DNA of 64,000 bases from Sacculina carcini. Lineage: Eukaryota; Arthropoda; Thecostraca; Sacculinidae. The position numbers and the translations under genes are program-made. Below the pieces are notes generated by a model. The model was not told the DNA's origin. It saw nothing but the letters and a program-made list of their open reading frames with translations, and searched no databases. Below, in pieces: positions 52,731 to 64,000 of this stretch (within the stretch, counting starts at the first letter, position 1; every line of letters begins with the position of its first letter). The DNA is taken from positions 142,501 through 206,500 of the forward strand of contig OU696572.1 in the NCBI GenBank assembly GCA_916048095.2. The letters are read 5' to 3'.

Positions 52731-53010
52731 CACACAATAACCTCACTCACACCTCTCACACAATCACCTCACTCACACCTCTCACACAATCACCTCACTC
52801 ACACCTCTCACACAATCACCTCACTCACACCTCTCACACAATCACCTCACTCACACAATCACCTCACTCACACCTCTCACACAATCACCTCACTCACACC
52901 TCTCATACAATCACCTCACTCACACCTCTCACACAATCACCTCACTCACACCTCTCACACAATCACCTCACTCACACAATCACCTCACTCACACCACTCA
53001 CACAATCACC
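52731..53010. repeat. 26-bp CACCTCACTCACACCTCTCACACAA-type minisatellite
   Basis: About 10 copies of a 26-bp unit (CACCTCTCACACAATCACCT core) with two shortened units. Confidence 0.93.
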
Positions 53011-53441
53011 CTTACACTCAACTCCCTTAACTTCATGTCGTATTCTGTGCTGACTCCGCCTCTCTGTGCAGCTAGCATATATTGTGTGCTCGTCTAGTCG
53101 TATTTCCCATAATTGAGTTGGAAAACTGAACAACGTACGTACACACACACACACACATACAAGCAATTACATTTCAACATAAACTTTATGTTTATGTCTA
53201 TGTTTGTGCTCAAAATTGTCAGAAAAACACACACATACATACATACAGAACACACACACACACGAATAAACGTAGAGGCAGTGTGTGTGTGTGTGTGTGT
53301 TTGTGTGTGTGTTTGTGTGTGAACACGGTAACTCTGATCAGTCCGTCAATATGAAATATCATACAGACCGGTGGTAACATTCTCGACAAAATATTACATT
53401 CCTGTGTGTGTGTGTGTGTGTGTGTATATCAGAGACAAAAA

Positions 53442-56400
53442 CTAGGAGTCGTCCATTTTATCATCGACAGTGCGAGCATCATCTTCCTCGATACTTCTGT
53501 CAAACACACACACATGCACATGCATAAGTCAGGGTGGTTGTACAGTATGGACACGACCGTTGTAACAACACAAAGATTCTAGTATTGTCATTACTAGGGC
53601 TGCCAAAAGTTAATAAAGTTACTTTTTCACCTAAAGGTCACTTTTTCATAAGAACAGGCCAGAACCTAACAAAGATGTGTACGATAATTAATAAAAAGTT
53701 CTTAGGTTACCAAAAGTGACTTTTTCGTCATTAGGTTAGTTTTTGGTATTTTTCATGTGATTCACTTGATCACGGTGTTTGGTAACTTTTTGCAGATAAG
53801 AGGCACAAAAATGGTATAAATTAGGAAACAATTGGAAAATCAGGTTTGAAAATTGAGAAATCTCAAAGTTTTGGCAGTTTAAAATTAGCGCCTGTTCTTC
53901 AATTTACAATCAGTGTACTACTGATTATTGTACACGTTTTAGGATGCATATGATATTGTGTTTTAGATTTTTGGCAACGAGCACGAACCAGACAGTACCA
54001 CGAGATCTTTCAAAGTACAATACAAAACAATGTTTGCAGCGTGGGATAGAACGACGTTTGAGCTCTTTATAACTGATATTGCACAATAACACTTGTAAAT
54101 ATCCATTCAATTGGACAGTAAACACTACGTGATTTTCATAACATGAGATGGTGTCACTTTCCCACATTAAAGTTCAAGAGACGAAACAGTACCACCTTAT
54201 CTACAGGATTTTGAGGACAGGTTGCTCACAGGAGGACAGGAGCAAACACACGTGCTGCGGTTACGCTCGCACTAGCATACATAGTGGCGCGAGGAAATAC
54301 AAGCTGTAACACATAGTGGCGCGAGGAAATACAAGCTGTAACACATAGTGGCGCGAGGAAATACAAGCTGTAACACATAGTGGCGCGAGGAAATACAAGC
54401 TGTAACACATAGTGGCGCGAGGAAATACAAGCTGTAACACATAGTGGCGCGAGGAAATACAAGCTGTAACACATAGTGGCGCGAGGAAATACAAGCTGTA
54501 ACACGTGCTTACTTGATAGGACAGGAATAATGGGAATAACATTTTCGGGGTTATTACTGTAAGAAATAATTACATTAGCAACGAGTATTTCTCACTTTTT
54601 TAACTTTCAGTGTTACTCTCTATTGTTAAGCTGCTTTGTTCGATGTTAGCTCACTTTTTGGTGGTTTACTGTAAAAATGGAATCAATGAGAGGGAAGGTA
54701 GAAAACGGGGTAATAGGGACTGGGTAGTAGTAGTATTTCCTTCTTACATAACTGCAAACAGAAATATGTTTTTATGGGACGGTATGTTAGGTAGATTTTT
54801 ATATTACTTTTAAGGTTACTTTTCTCGAAAATAAAGCTTCCTTTTCTAATGTTTAGGTTACTTTTTGGCAGCCCTAGTCATCACTATTGTGTCCTTGTGA
54901 TCGTGTGTGTCAGTATGTCAGTGTGTTAGTGTCAGTATGTCAGTGTGTCAGTATGTCAGTGTGATCAGTATGTCAGAGTGTCAGTGTGTCAGTATGTCAG
55001 AGTGTCAGTATGTCAGAGTGTCAGTATGTCAGTGTGTCAGTGTGACCTGTGATCAGTATGTCAGTATGTCAGTATATCAGTGTGTTAGTGTCAGTATGTC
55101 AGTGTGTTAGTGTCAGTATGTCAGTGTGACCTGTGATCAATATGTCAGTATGTCAGTGTGTCAGTATGTCAGTGTGTCAGTGTGACCTGTGATCAGTGTG
55201 TCAGTATGTCAGTATGTCAGTGTGATAGTGTCAGTATATCAGTGTGTTAGTGTGATCAATATGTCAGTATGTCAGTATGTCAGTGTGTTAGTGTCAGTAT
55301 GTCAGTGTGTCAGTGTGTCAGTATGTCAGTGTGTTAGTGTCAGTATGTCAGTGTGTCAGTGTGTTATTGTCAGTATGTCAGTGTGTCAGTATGTCAGTAT
55401 ATCAGTGTGTTAGTGTCAGTATGTCAGTGTCAGTATATCAGTGTGTTAGTGTCAGTGTGTCAGTATATCAGTGTGTCAGTATGTCAGTATAACAGTGTGA
55501 TCAGTATGTCAGTGTGTCAGTGTGTTAGTGTCAGTATGTCAGTGTGTCAGTGTGTTAGTGTGACCTGTGATCAGTGTGGGCGGTGTTGATAGTTTCACAC
55601 GCAGTACCAGACATCACAGTCACTTGCTCGCTGTCAGCACAAACATCCTGACCACGTTCACCCGTCACGTCGCCGTGCCGTTGTTGTCGTTGTTGTTGTT
55701 GTTGTTGTTGCTGCATGCTGAGTTCTGCCATGGCGCGTGTCGCCTCCAGTGAGGGGTCCTTGAGAGCTTGCGCGTGCGACATGTTGATCAGGTGGGCGGT
55801 GCGCTTCACACACGGCCAGTGCGGGCTCTGCACACAAACACACATACACACACACACACATATAAACACATAAGCACACACATATACAAACACATAAGCA
55901 CACACATATAAACACACACACACATACAAACACATAACCACACACACACACACATATATACAAACACATAAGCACACACACACATATACAAACACATAAG
56001 CACACAAACACACAAATGACACACACACATACATAAAACACACAAATGACACACACCCATAGATGCGTATTAACCAAGCAACAACATGCGAACGAGGGAG
56101 AATAGTACATATGACAGTTAGTCCCAGTATGTTGTGTGACAGTTCGTCCCCAGTATGTTGTGTGACAGTTCGTCCCCAGTATGTTGTATGACAGTTCGTC
56201 CCCAGTATGTTGTGTGACAGTTCGTCCCCAGTATGTTGTGTGACAGTTTGTCCCCAGTATGTTGTATGACAGTTCGTCCCCAGTATGTTGTATGACAGTT
56301 CGTCCCCAGTATGTTGTGTGACAGTTTGTCCCCAGTATGTTGTGTGACAGTTCGTCCCCAGTATGTTGTATGACAGTTCGTCCCCAGTATGTTGTATGAC

Positions 56401-57826
56401 AGTTCGTCCCCAGTGTGTTGTGTGACAGTTCGTCCCCAGTATGTTGTGTGACAGTTTGTCCCCAGTATGTTGTATGACAGTTCGTCCCCAGTATGTTGTG
56501 TAACAGTTCGTCCCCAGTATGTTGTATGACAGTTCGTCCCCAGTATGTTGTATGACAGTTCGTCCCCAGTATGTTGTGTGACAGTTCGTCCCCAGTATGT
56601 TGTGTGACAGTTCGTCCCCAGTATGTTGTGTGACAGTTTGTCCCCAGTATGTTGTGTGACAGGTCGTCCCCAGTATGTTGTGTGACAGTTCGTCCCCAGT
56701 ATGTTGTGTGACAGTTCGTCCCCAGTATGTTGTGTGACAGTTTGTCCCCAGTATGTTGTATGACAGTTCGTCCCCAGTATGTTGTGTGACAGTTCGTCCC
56801 CAGTATGTTGTGTGACAGTTTGTCCCCAGTATGTTGTGTGACAGTTCGTCCCCAGTATGTTGTATGACAGTTCGTCCCCAGTATGTTGTGTGACAGTTCG
56901 TCCCCAGTATGTTGTGTGACAGTTTGTCCCCAGTATGTTGTATGACAGTTCGTCCCCAGTATGTTGTGTGACAGTTTGTCCCCAGTATGTTGTGTGACAG
57001 GTCGTCCCCAGCATGTCGGGCGGGTGATACTTGCCTGAATACTGATAGTTTCCAGCAGGGTTGTCAACGCGCTGGTGTTGGGAGTTCTGGTCAGTTCGCT
57101 CGAGCTCATATCGCACGCGCTGCCATTGTCCAGCAGAGAGCGCACGCATTGCTCGGCAGCGTCGCATATGGACGGCACGTGATATCCGCCCTCCAACGCC
57201 AACACCACCTCACATACCACATAAAACGACACCACACAATACCACACGCATACACTAAATGTCGCCATTACTATTATTTGCATAAGACAAGCCATTGCCG
57301 TGGACTGAACGCACACAATATCGGCGCAACAAACGTCAACCGATTATTTGATTTTTCTCGTCTAGCTGGCTTGCATTTCTTCGTAACTGCTAATTACATA
57401 AGTGTATTGTCAAATAAATACTGTTGTCACGTGACTGTGACGTCATCCAGTGTGTTGTCACGTGACTGTGACGTCACAGCCACCTTGCCATTGGCCAGGG
57501 TCATCAGCTGGCGAGTCATCCAGCCGAAGCAGGCAGCCGACACGGAGTATCCTCCCAGCGAGGCGGAATGACCCTCGGCCGCGTCGAAGCCACAAGAAAC
57601 CAACACCACCTCGGGCTCGTAATCCTGCCAACACACACACAGAGAGTGTGAGAGCGTCAGTAAGAGAGAGAGAGAGAGGGATGACAGATACAGCAAGAGA
57701 TAACGAACCCTGGCAATTGGCATGACGATCGTGCGAAAAGCAGCCATGTATTCAGCATCGGACATGACATCACCTCCGCTCCAAGCTATGTTCACGTTGA
57801 AGCCCATGCCGTCCTCGGCACCACAC

Positions 57827-57863
<37 letters not shown>

Positions 57864-60800
57864 TACACACGCACACACACGCTGACTAGTTTGGTTGCTC
57901 CTAGTAGAAACCATACCAAATGGATCAATAAAGTGTCTATAGAATGAAGTTCTGCCAGAGAACAAAATGTTTTCATCAACGAAAAAGTGTATTAATTATA
58001 ACGTGCGAATACACGCAAAGAGCGGAATAAAAGTGAACAACCGACAAACAAGCAGAATATACAGGAAACAAAACGACTGCAAGAAACACATTCCATATTG
58101 CACAGTTGCAAGAATGTTGCTAAATGGCGTCTGACTGACAAGCAACTCATCCGCCTTTCAACTTGAAATCTGGTTGTGTGGTGGTGGTGGGCGACACTTT
58201 CGCCCGCCCTGAGATTATTGCTATCACCTCCTCGCTGGATCCTGTTCCCGGGAAGAAGTTGCCACCATCGTGACGGTGCAGGGAGACGTACAGCACGTGA
58301 GAACTGTGGTAGAACATTTGCTGCGTGCCGTTGCCATGGTGAACGTCCCAGTCGACAATGAGCACCTGTCCAGCGCGTGCCATAACACACACAACACGTG
58401 AGTGACACGTGAGTGACACGTGCACCACTGCTTCCAAGCTTTGCCAACCACAACTTGCATATACTCTTTCTCAGCTCATATACTCTTTCTCGGCTCATAT
58501 ACTCTTTCTCAGCTGTACTCTGACTTGCAGATGATTGGTCTATGTTGCTTGATCCAAGTTGTAATCTAATCTTCAAACGTATCATTATCTATGCGAGCGT
58601 GGATTTTTTAAACAAAAATAGGTAAATAATCCTAATAATGACCTTTACAAGCAGTCTGGCTTTCAAGTGATTTGCAATTATCTGAAACATCCGTAGTAAG
58701 AACGCAAATCGAATCCGTATTTAACTACGGATATTTGAGAAAATGTATGTGAGAGTGTGAGTGTGTCTGTGAGAGAGTGTGAGTGTGTCTGTGAGAGAGT
58801 ATGTGTGTCTGTGTGAGAGTGTGTGAGTCTGTGTGAGAGTGTGTGAGTGTGTCTGTGAGAGAGTGTGAGTGTCTGTGTGAGAGTATGGGAGAGTCTGTGT
58901 GAGTGTGTCTGTGAGAGAGTGTGAGTGTGTCTGTGAGAGAGTGTGAGTGTGTCTGTGTGAGAGTGTGAGTGTGTGTGTGAGAGTGTGTGTGTGTGTCTGT
59001 GTGAGAGTATGGGAGAGTGTGTGTGTGTCTGTGAGAGTGTGAGTGTGTCTGTGTGAGAGTGTGAGTGTCTGTGTGAGAGTGTGAGTGTCTGTGTGAGAGT
59101 GTGAGTGTGTGTGTGAGAGAGTGTGAGTGTGTCTGTGTGAGAGTGTGAGTGTGTCTGTGTGAGAGTATGTGAGAGAGTGTGAGTGTGTCTGTGTGAGAGT
59201 GTGAGTGTGTCTGTGTGAGAGTGTGAGTGTCTGTGTGAGAGTGTGAGTGTGTGTGTGAGAGAGTGTGAGTGTGTCTGTGTGAGAGTGTGAGTGTGTCTGT
59301 GTGAGAGTGTGAGTGTCTGTGTGAGAGTGTGTGTGTGTGTGAGAGAGTGTGTGTGTCTGTGTGAGAGTGTGTCTGTGTGAGAGTGTGAGTGTGTCTGTGT
59401 GTGAGTGTGAGTGTGTCTGTGTGTGAGTGTCTGTGTGAGAGTGTGAGTGTGTCTGTGTGAGTGTCTGTGTGAGAGTGTGAGTGTGTGTGTGAGAGAGTGT
59501 GAGTGTGTCTGTGTGAGAGTGTGAGTGTGTCTGTGTGAGAGTATGGGAGAGTGTGTGTGTGTCTGTGAGAGTGTGAGAGTGTGAGTGTGCCTGTGTGAGA
59601 GTGTGAGTGTGTCTGTGTGAGAGTGTGAGTGTGTCTGTGTGAGAGTGTGAGTGTGTCTGTGTGAGAGTGTGAGTGTCTGTGTGAGAGTGTGAGTGTGTGT
59701 GTGAGAGAGTGTGAGTGTGTCTGTGTGAGAGTGTGAGTGTGTCTGTGTGAGAGTGTGAGTGTGTCTGTGTGAGAGTATGGGAGAGTGTGTGTGTGTCTGT
59801 GTGAGAGTGTGAGTGTGTCTGTGTGAGAGTATGTGAGAGAGTGTGAGTGTGTCTGTGTGAGAGTATGTGAGAGAGTGTGAGTGTGTCTGTGTGAGAGTGT
59901 GAGTGTGTCTGTGTGAGAGTGTGAGTGTCTGTGTGAGAGTGTGAGTGTGTGTGTGAGAGAGTGTGAGTGTGTCTGTGTGAGAGTGTGAGTGTGTCTGTGT
60001 GAGAGTGTGAGTGTCTGTGTGAGAGTGTGCGTGTGAGAGAGTGTGAGTGTGTCTGTGTGAGAGTGTGAGTGTGTCTGTGTGAGAGTGTGAGTGTCTGTGT
60101 GAGAGTGTGAGTGTCTGTGTGAGAGTGTGAGTGTGTGTGTGAGAGAGTGTGAGTGTGTCTGTGTGAGAGTGAGTGTCTGTGTGAATGTGAGTGTGTCTGT
60201 GAGAGAGTGTGAGTGTGTCTGTGAGAGAGTGTGAGTGTGTCTGTGAGAGAGTGTGAGTGTGTCTGTGTGAGAGTGTGAGTGTGTCTGTGTGAGAGTGTGA
60301 GTGTGTCTGTGTGAGAGTGTGAGTGTGTCTGTGTGAGAGTGTGAGTGTGTCTGTGTGTGTGTGAGTGTCTGTGTGAATGTGAGTGTGTCTGTGAGAGAGT
60401 GTGAGTGTGTGTGTGTGTGTGTGAGTGTGTATGTGTGAGAGTATGTGAGAGTGTGAGTGTGTCTGTGAGAGAGTGTGTGTGTCTGTGAGAGTGTGAGTGT
60501 GTCTGTGAGAGAGTGTGAGTGTGTCTGTGTGAGAGTGTGTGTGTGTCTGTGTGAGAGTGTGAGTGTCTGTGTGAGAGTGTGAGTGTGTCTGTGTGAGAGT
60601 GTGAGTGTGTCTGTGTGTGTGAGAGTGTGTGTGTGTCTGTGAGAGAGTGTGTGTGTCTGTGAGAGTGTGAGTGTGTCTGTGAGAGAGTGTGAGTGTGTCT
60701 GTGTGAATGTGAGTGTGTCTGTGTGTCTGTGTGAGTGTGTGAGTGTGTCTGTGTGAGTGTGAGTGTGTCTGTGAGAGTATGTGTGTGAGAGTGTGTGTCT

Positions 60801-61178
60801 GTGTGAGTGCAGAAGTTGCCTTTTCAGCGTTCATATTGAGTTTGAGCAGACGACCGGCCACTGCCACAGAGTTAAAGTAGCAGAAGCCCATGGCTTGCTG
60901 GTGTTCAGCGTGATGTCCCGGCGGTCGCACCAGAGCCAGGCCATTTCTCAACCGACCGGCCGCCACTTGTCCACTCAACTCTATCACGCAGCCGACGGCC
61001 ATGCGCGCAGCAGCGCTCGTGTGTGACTCGTTCCACGTGGTGTCCAGATCAACACCCACGCCCCCACACGGCAGAGTCACGAACGACCGCAACGCCATCT
61101 CAGCCGACAAACTGGCCAACTCGGGTTTATGGCATTGACTCATCAAATCCGTACCTGACTCACACACACACACACCCA

Positions 61179-61255
<77 letters not shown>

Positions 61256-61613
61256 ACATCCGTATACAGGTATACAAACAGATATAAACGCATAGACTAT
61301 ATTTGATATAAACGCCATACATTTAACATAACGACCATATTACAAAGATAAAAGTACGAGAGAAATTGCTCAATAGAGCGGCAGATGAATCACCGAAGAA
61401 GACGGCATGCGCGTGACTGTGGCAGGTTTCCAGTTCTTGAAGCGACGCCTTGCGCGCGCCAATACGCCGACACTGCACCACTAGTTGCGCGTGCTGCAGT
61501 CGGGCCCACAATGACTGCAGACGACCACTGTGCTCCAGATGTCGCGAATTATCCCCGCACGTGCACTGGTGTTTCAGCATGACAGGGTCGTACACCAGAC
61601 CCGTGCCATCGCC
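53442..61613 (-). CDS. HDAC4: Class IIa histone deacetylase, catalytic half (HDAC4/5/7/9 type)
   Basis: Eight exons (minus): 61613-61394, 61154-60820, 58365-58228, 57825-57709, 57624-57484, 57208-57035, 55827-55565, 53496-53442. All phases agree, giving 480 residues and a stop. It begins [17 protein letters not shown] and continues [113 protein letters not shown]. The two catalytic His and the zinc ligands (Asp and His in DWDVHH, Asp in GFDA) are present, as is the class IIa zinc-site element (HQCTCG). The tail has a polyQ run and ends in an acidic [17 protein letters not shown], placed like the nuclear-export tail of HDAC4. Vertebrate class IIa enzymes have His where this has Tyr (EGGY, 57184-57182). 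Two introns have GC donors. The MEF2-binding N-terminus lies beyond the right edge. Symbol is for the class; the exact paralogue is unresolved. Confidence 0.92.
53595..54876. mobile_element. hAT-type DNA transposon remnant inside the last HDAC intron
   Basis: 1282 bp with inverted ends TAGGGCTGCCAAAAGTTA and TAACTTTTTGGCAGCCCTA-like right end (about 14-bp TIR), flanked by GTCATTAC (53587-53594) and GTCATCAC (54877-54884), an 8-bp target duplication with one difference. No transposase recognised. It contains the 32-bp minisatellite at 54278-54504. Confidence 0.75.
54278..54504. repeat. 32-bp minisatellite inside the hAT element
   Basis: Seven nearly identical copies of a 32-bp unit (CACATAGTGGCGCGAGGAAA core, then TACAAGCTGTAA). 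Open frames on the minus strand come from 3 x 32 = 96 bp periodicity only. Confidence 0.95.
54905..55564 (-). repeat. Minisatellite at an HDAC donor, containing copies of the junction
   Basis: Array of GTCAGTATGTCAGTGTGTTA-type units in the last HDAC intron, starting at the donor of exon 55827-55565. On the minus strand the exon ends CTGATCACAG and the intron starts GTCACACTAACACACTGAC. The junction (TGATCACAGGTCACACTGAC) recurs three times inside the array, at about 55030, 55125 and 55180 (plus-strand GTGACCTGTGATCA). Confidence 0.9.
55831..56070. repeat. ACACATATAAACACATAAGC-type microsatellite at an acceptor
   Basis: CA-rich array with irregular ATAAGC and ATATACAAAC units. It abuts the acceptor (minus strand TTTGTGTGCAG) of HDAC exon 55827-55565. 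Confidence 0.93.
56118..57020. repeat. 26-bp minisatellite starting beside a GC donor
   Basis: About 34 copies of a 26-bp unit (plus strand GACAGTTCGTCCCCAGTATG TTGTGT) with C/T and G/A variants. It starts within about 20 bp of the GC donor of HDAC exon 57208-57035 and fills that intron's 5' half. Because 26 x 3 = 78 and stops are absent, frames are open for hundreds of codons, but they are not coding. Confidence 0.95.
57826..58227 (-). other. HDAC intron between exons 58365-58228 and 57825-57709
   Basis: (CA)n at 57829-57880 abuts the acceptor of exon 57825-57709. The rest is AT-rich with nothing recognised. Confidence 0.6.
58740..60808. repeat. GTGAGAGTGTGAGTGTGTCT satellite starting beside a GC donor
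   Basis: About 2.07 kb of GTGTCTGTGTGAGAGTGTGA-type units of about 20-22 bp, with local higher-order copies. It lies in the HDAC intron whose GC donor is at 60819 and begins about 15 bp inside it. The long His/Thr/Ser/Leu frame is an artefact. Confidence 0.95.
61162..61255. repeat. (CA)n microsatellite at an HDAC acceptor
   Basis: Almost pure CA run starting a few bases upstream (minus-strand sense) of the acceptor AGTCAG of exon 61154-60820. Confidence 0.97.
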
Positions 61614-62840
61614 CTGTCAATGAGAGAGGGTTATGATTTGAGTTCTGGCCGGATTTCGTTCATTGCAACATCTGTCGGCTTCAGTACACCACGAGTTCAC
61701 TAGCTGCATTAGCACGCACAATCAGGTGCGTCCAACCAGCTGGCTAAAATGTCAACAACATTAGTTTAAGAAAATACTGGGGCGGTGAAAATGTCAACCA
61801 AACGAAATCACGAGCTGAGTAGATGCAGAGGTACGCAATCAACACATGCACGAGTCAGTAACATTTGCTAGTGCAACAATTGGAAATTCTATCAGCCACT
61901 ACAGCAGAGCCATCTAGACGGAGGAGACATGAACTAGGTTGACAGGGGCGCCCGGTTAAAAGACAGCCCACAACTGCACAATTCTACTGAACCACCTAGT
62001 GGCTCATTGTTTGCAACACCACTCACACAGATCTAACCCAAGTGGGTTTTATTGATATATAAATATCACTATTAAATATATTTTGCATGTTTGAACCACA
62101 GACCACTAAAAGCCAATAAAATCCACTATATAAATATTAGAATATCTATAAAGTTTCAAGTGTCATATTCTCGCGTTTATCGAGAAATATTTGATACCTT
62201 TTGCATTAGTTAGTTGATATTTGACTGATCAATTTTTACACTATTCTACTAAAGTTTCCAGAATACAGTACTGGGAAACTTTTTTTAAAGTATGAATGAA
62301 TGTATGAATATGTTATGAGAAGATACGAGGAATCATAGATATGAGTTCATCAAATGTTATCCTTTCTCCTACTTTGCTTTTCAATTCACTTCAAATGTTA
62401 TCCCTGACATGTGTGTGTGCTTCAATAGCAAACAGAGTTATAATTGTTCTAAGATTATGTCACAAGAGATGGGTTGTGTTACAGATGGAAAATTACTGGA
62501 TTACCGTGGCGATAGTGACAATAAGTCTCGTGGGATTATTAACCACCTACATACTGGGTACGTTGATGTTACATCTGATACATTGAAACACCAGTGCTAC
62601 AAAGAAACTCAATGTATATCATATGCAATATATATACAAATAATGTATATGTCATAACTAAATTATATATACATAAATAAGAAAAGTACAAACATATATT
62701 GTACTATAATAAGAAGATAATGAAGGCGTTTAAATTGGTGAAAAAATGGCCGATTTTCCACAGCGAGATGCTGTAAATACGACGATGGTGAGTTTAATAT
62801 GCTGATTATGATACAAGTACAGAGCTCATCATTAGAGTTG
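61614..62840. other. HDAC intron and/or flank; one doubtful cysteine-rich frame
   Basis: No upstream HDAC exon recognised. A plus-strand frame at about 62343-62657 (after C at 62355) contains six or seven Cys and YRGDSDNKSRGI; it has no clear start, splice site or family and may be chance. Confidence 0.3.
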
Positions 62841-62879
62841 GGAATTTTATTATATTTTATTTAGTTCGGGGAGGAAGAT

Positions 62880-63176
62880 AGGACAGAAGAAAGCTGCCAT
62901 TACAGTGGGGGCACCAACTCTGCTGAATTATCGCACCCCCACCGGTCCTGACAGTAGTATATCGAAGGGAAGAAGCAGAGAGTCCTAGGGAGGGTCCCAG
63001 AGGGAGCTTTTAGTCGCCTCTTACGACACGCAGCGGGTACGGCGGCAGTATTCTTTTCCCTGACCGCAGGGGTCACACATGTGAACGGGGCTAGTCTAGG
63101 GGGCCACTGGCGGTTTCTGGGGCTACAAGGACTCACATTGTGTTTAAGGGGGACACGGCAAGAAAAAGGTTGAGAA
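62880..63176. mobile_element. Composite repeat: TTAGTCGCCTCTTACGAC segment and inverted hAT end
   Basis: 62885-63070 resembles 34440-34520 and 38090-38130 (TTTTAGTCGCCTCTTACGAC, ACGGCGGCAGTATTCTTTTC). 63085-63176 is the reverse of the hAT end at 32757 (ends GGTTGAGAACCACTG). Confidence 0.65.
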
Positions 63177-63319
63177 CCACTGGTCTAAACCATAAGAAAC
63201 AGTATATTTACAACTAATTTTTGGAAAACAATTGTCTATAAAGCAGTCCTTAATAGACAGTCGTCAATTGACGGCTCTGATCCTTCTAGCTAGTTCAATT
63301 TTCCGCTCCTTCTAGTGTT

Positions 63320-63470
63320 AATTCCAGGCGCAACATATAGAATTATACGTTTGGGCAACATTTTTCAATGAAAATGGTTTTTTATGTTTTTTTTCGCTAA
63401 AAATGGCATTTTATGTGAAAAAATATTCTTATGTGATCACATAAAATTCCCATCTCTATAATATTATGAT
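63320..63470. repeat. MITE-like repeat T
   Basis: Matches 25.62-25.74 kb and the reverse of 33.72-33.90 kb (AAAATGGCATTTTATGTGAAA, ACATAAAATTCCCATCTCTA). The remaining 63471-64000 is AT-rich with no gene seen. Confidence 0.6.
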
Positions 63471-64000
63471 ACAACTATATAGCTCAATAAAATTAAACTA
63501 AAATTCCTGTATTACCGTTCCTTTAACTAGTTTAACCATTGCTATTTGCAAATCTTGCAAGCATTGCAAGGAAGAACGTGCAAATATAGCCACGTGCATT
63601 TTGCACCAACAAACCACAGGTTACCTTACAGATAACTTTGGAGGGTCCGAGATAAGTACGCACGTGCGACCACACATTTCAACACATTAGCAACAAAATT
63701 AAATAGATTTCGAGCAAGCAAATCCGGCACAATTCACATTAAAAATAAAAATTTACAATATATTCAATAAAAGATATGTTTAGGAAACATAATAAAAATG
63801 TGTCTTCAACAGAGTATACAGGATAAACACACACTCACACATCGGTCAAAAGTGAACGAAACATATACCAAAAATAATAATAAATGTTTGTATTACAGGT
63901 TACCCGATGAGCGACATACAACACGACGATAGTATGCGATATTACATAGCGGAGCGAGATTAACAGAGAAAAGGCAATATTTTTGCATACATGATGTTCA

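Noticed and set aside
55658-57316. 552-codon frame joining HDAC exon 6 to [15 protein letters not shown] repeats
   Set aside because: The repeats are the 26-bp intronic array; HDAC homology resumes in another frame after a GC-AG intron.
58678-61293. 871-codon frame containing HDAC sequence plus His/Thr/Ser repeats
   Set aside because: Reads through the intron; only 61154-60820 is exon, as homology and phase show. The rest is satellite.
62341-62657. Cys-containing frames (possible small secreted protein)
   Set aside because: No clear start, signal peptide or splice sites; overlapping frames are equally open in AT-rich DNA.

Overview
This is animal nuclear DNA, most likely from an invertebrate. 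It holds intron-containing genes with metazoan orthologues, hAT-type DNA transposons, LINE remnants, and a very heavy load of micro- and minisatellites. I cannot name the phylum. The class IIa deacetylase keeps the catalytic tyrosine, which argues against a vertebrate.

Layout. 1-6235 (+) is the 3' part of TAF6, split by a minisatellite of about 4.4 kb. 9474-12926 (+) is a Pro/Tyr-repeat protein with a cysteine-rich tail (three 3' exons). 13629-27892 (+) is a near-complete ANKMY1-like gene in 18 exons: MORN repeats, then ankyrin repeats, then a MYND finger, about 940 residues, close to the human protein as I recall it. 28065-29591 (+) is an uncharacterised, very basic protein. 30531-31247 (-) and 49528-50067 (-) are two small paralogous genes for signal-anchored or secreted proteins; their shared motif looks like the start of a TGF-beta propeptide. 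Between them lie hAT elements, a 566-bp palindrome, LINE tails and about 10 kb of dispersed repeats in tandem. 53442-61613 (-) is the catalytic half of a class IIa histone deacetylase in eight exons; its 5' half lies beyond the right edge.

The main pattern is that many intronic tandem arrays sit directly on splice junctions and contain a copy of that junction. The TAF6 array repeats a 3' splice site over a hundred times. One ANKMY1 array is 79 copies of a 26-bp unit that begins at the real GTGAGT donor. Another ANKMY1 array and the last deacetylase intron also repeat exon/intron junction sequence. Two deacetylase introns use GC donors, and both run straight into arrays.

Exon calls rest on reading-frame phase, splice consensus and remembered family sequences. 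No alignment or transcript data were available.
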